A stretch of 5,752 nucleotides of DNA from Rhodospirillales bacterium (GTDB taxonomy: Bacteria > Pseudomonadota > Alphaproteobacteria > Rhodospirillales > 2-02-FULL-58-16), in assembly GCA_021775195.1 (NCBI GenBank), contig JAJFIG010000468.1, forward strand, positions 1 through 5,752. Reading direction: 5' to 3'. The notes under the pieces are model-generated. The model was not told where the DNA came from. It searched no databases and saw only the letters and a list, made by a program, of their open reading frames with translations. The position numbers were made by a program, and so were the translations under genes. Below, piece by piece: positions 5,058 through 5,752 of the stretch. Every line of letters starts with the position of its first letter. Within the stretch, counting starts at the first letter, position 1.

Positions 5058-5752
5058 ATGAAACGGATTCATACCAACGGCAAAAACCAGCGGTTTCAAG
5101 ATGTGGAAACAGCACGTGAGATCGAAACTGCGGTAGACCTTTCCCTACGAACGAGCCCCGAGCAGCTTCTTGCCGACCTTGAGGAAATGGACGGTATTTT
5201 CAGGGCATACTCCATCATGTCTGATCTGCGCCCGACAAAGGTGCAATTCTGCAAGGAACTCGGGAAAATAGAAAAACAGGCCACCAAGCTGGCCCGCTCT
5301 TTGGGCGTGGTCGGCGGTGCCGACATCCGGGGCACAAAGCCGCGCCTGTTCCAAGAACTCGACCAGACCGCCAGCCGCTTTGCGAAGCGGAAGGGCCCCT
5401 ACCCCGGGTCGAGGCCGACGCCCTATGAATCTGACGACGGGCAGCGAAAGATGGACTATGGCACCGCGGAAGTAGTGTTGAACGCAACACGTGGCGTGTG
5501 GTGGCTGCTCCAATGGATTGAGGCGGCCCGGAAAGAAGCCGAGGCGGCACGGAAAGAAACCCCGGTAGCCGACCGCCGGCGGGAGAGGGCCGCAAGGCAC
5601 GAGGCCAAAAAATGGCTTATCGGCACGGCAATCCCCAAAGCCTACGAACACCATTTCGAGCAGGCGTTTGGATGGACAATGCCATGGATGGGGAACGCCC
5701 CCCCCGACGCGCCGGGCATCCGCTTCGCCACGGAAGTCTTGAAACTTCTCGG
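5058..5752 (+). CDS. Unrecognised element protein, 3' end beyond the window
   Basis: The plus strand is open from ATG 5058 to the window end: 231 residues visible, no stop. I do not recognise a characterised family. It looks soluble, with no signal peptide or membrane segment. The N-terminal half (about 15-85) is helical and charged (ETAREIETAVDL, EQLLADLEEMDGIFRAY, CKELGKIEKQATKLARSLG). A Gly/Pro-rich turn (112-124) leads to GVWWLLQWIEAARKEAEAARKE (146-167), containing a heptad duplication encoded by a 21-bp tandem repeat, a likely short coiled coil. The region 185-231 (KWLIGTAIPKAYEHHFEQAFG, then APGIRFATEVLKLL) resembles C-termini of small hypothetical proteins that I recall from alphaproteobacterial prophages and islands, whose function is unknown. 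It follows int by 99 bp in the same direction and may share its transcript. AAA and GAA codons are used more freely than in glnS, consistent with acquired DNA. Confidence 0.8.
   Translation, partial: MKRIHTNGKNQRFQDVETAREIETAVDLSLRTSPEQLLADLEEMDGIFRAYSIMSDLRPTKVQFCKELGKIEKQATKLARSLGVVGGADIRGTKPRLFQELDQTASRFAKRKGPYPGSRPTPYESDDGQRKMDYGTAEVVLNATRGVWWLLQWIEAARKEAEAARKETPVADRRRERAARHEAKKWLIGTAIPKAYEHHFEQAFGWTMPWMGNAPPDAPGIRFATEVLKLL
5520..5561 (+). repeat. 21-bp in-frame tandem duplication (one heptad)
   Basis: GAGGCGGCCCGGAAAGAA (5520-5537) and GAGGCGGCACGGAAAGAA (5541-5558) differ at one base and lie 21 bp apart, encoding EAARKEA followed by EAARKET. The period equals one coiled-coil heptad, so copy number could change without frameshift and would lengthen a helix. 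Confidence 0.7.

Larger units (their letters stand above)
3493..5752. mobile_element. Left end of an integrated element (prophage or genomic island), right end outside the window
   Basis: The element starts at the tRNA-Glu att core (3493-3537), carries a tyrosine integrase at once, then an unrecognised protein. A short non-coding stretch (3538-3677) probably includes integrase arm sites and the int promoter. No structural phage, conjugation, replication or cargo gene is visible in the part shown, so prophage, satellite and integrative island cannot be told apart. The complete integrase suggests the element may still be able to recombine. Confidence 0.85.

Noticed and set aside
1..5752. CRISPR array, insertion sequence, toxin-antitoxin or defence genes
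   Set aside because: No regular spaced repeats, transposase motifs or small paired genes were found on either strand.

Overview
The window comes from a GC-rich chromosome, most likely a proteobacterium. The style of the island integrase and the extended -10 promoter of glnS suggest an alphaproteobacterium of the Rhodospirillales kind, but this is an inference from gene content, not a demonstrated placement. Three chromosomal genes lie on the left (1-3467). A tRNA remnant at 3493-3537 marks a junction, and everything to its right (to 5752) is the first part of an integrated mobile element.

Left part, minus strand: a uridine-kinase-like P-loop protein (858-1499) is followed after 10 bp by a glucosyl-3-phosphoglycerate synthase-like glycosyltransferase (847 to beyond position 1). 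They look like one operon. The glycosyltransferase would join a sugar nucleotide to 3-phosphoglycerate, the first step toward the compatible solute glucosylglycerate. The kinase is a full P-loop enzyme of unknown substrate. The kinase and the plus-strand gene glnS diverge from a 273-bp intergenic region (1500-1772). That region holds a perfect FNR/FixK-type box (TTGAT-N4-ATCAA), an extended -10 placed for glnS, and an RNA hairpin just upstream of the kinase.

Centre: glnS (1773-3467) encodes a complete class I glutaminyl-tRNA synthetase. It runs convergently toward a terminator-like hairpin and the 3' half of a tRNA-Glu(CTC) gene on the minus strand. The tRNA sequence stops at the first base of the 5' anticodon stem; the 5' half is absent. 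This is the usual scar of site-specific integration into a tRNA gene, and the intact gene should lie at the far end of the element, outside the window.

Right part, plus strand: about 140 bp inside the junction is a complete tyrosine-recombinase integrase (3678-4958) with all catalytic residues. It has a good sigma-70-type promoter overlapped by two helically phased 10-bp repeats. After 99 bp comes an unrecognised protein (from 5058, running off the window) with a very good ribosome binding site and an internal heptad duplication. No defence system, CRISPR array or insertion sequence is visible; any accessory cargo lies further right.
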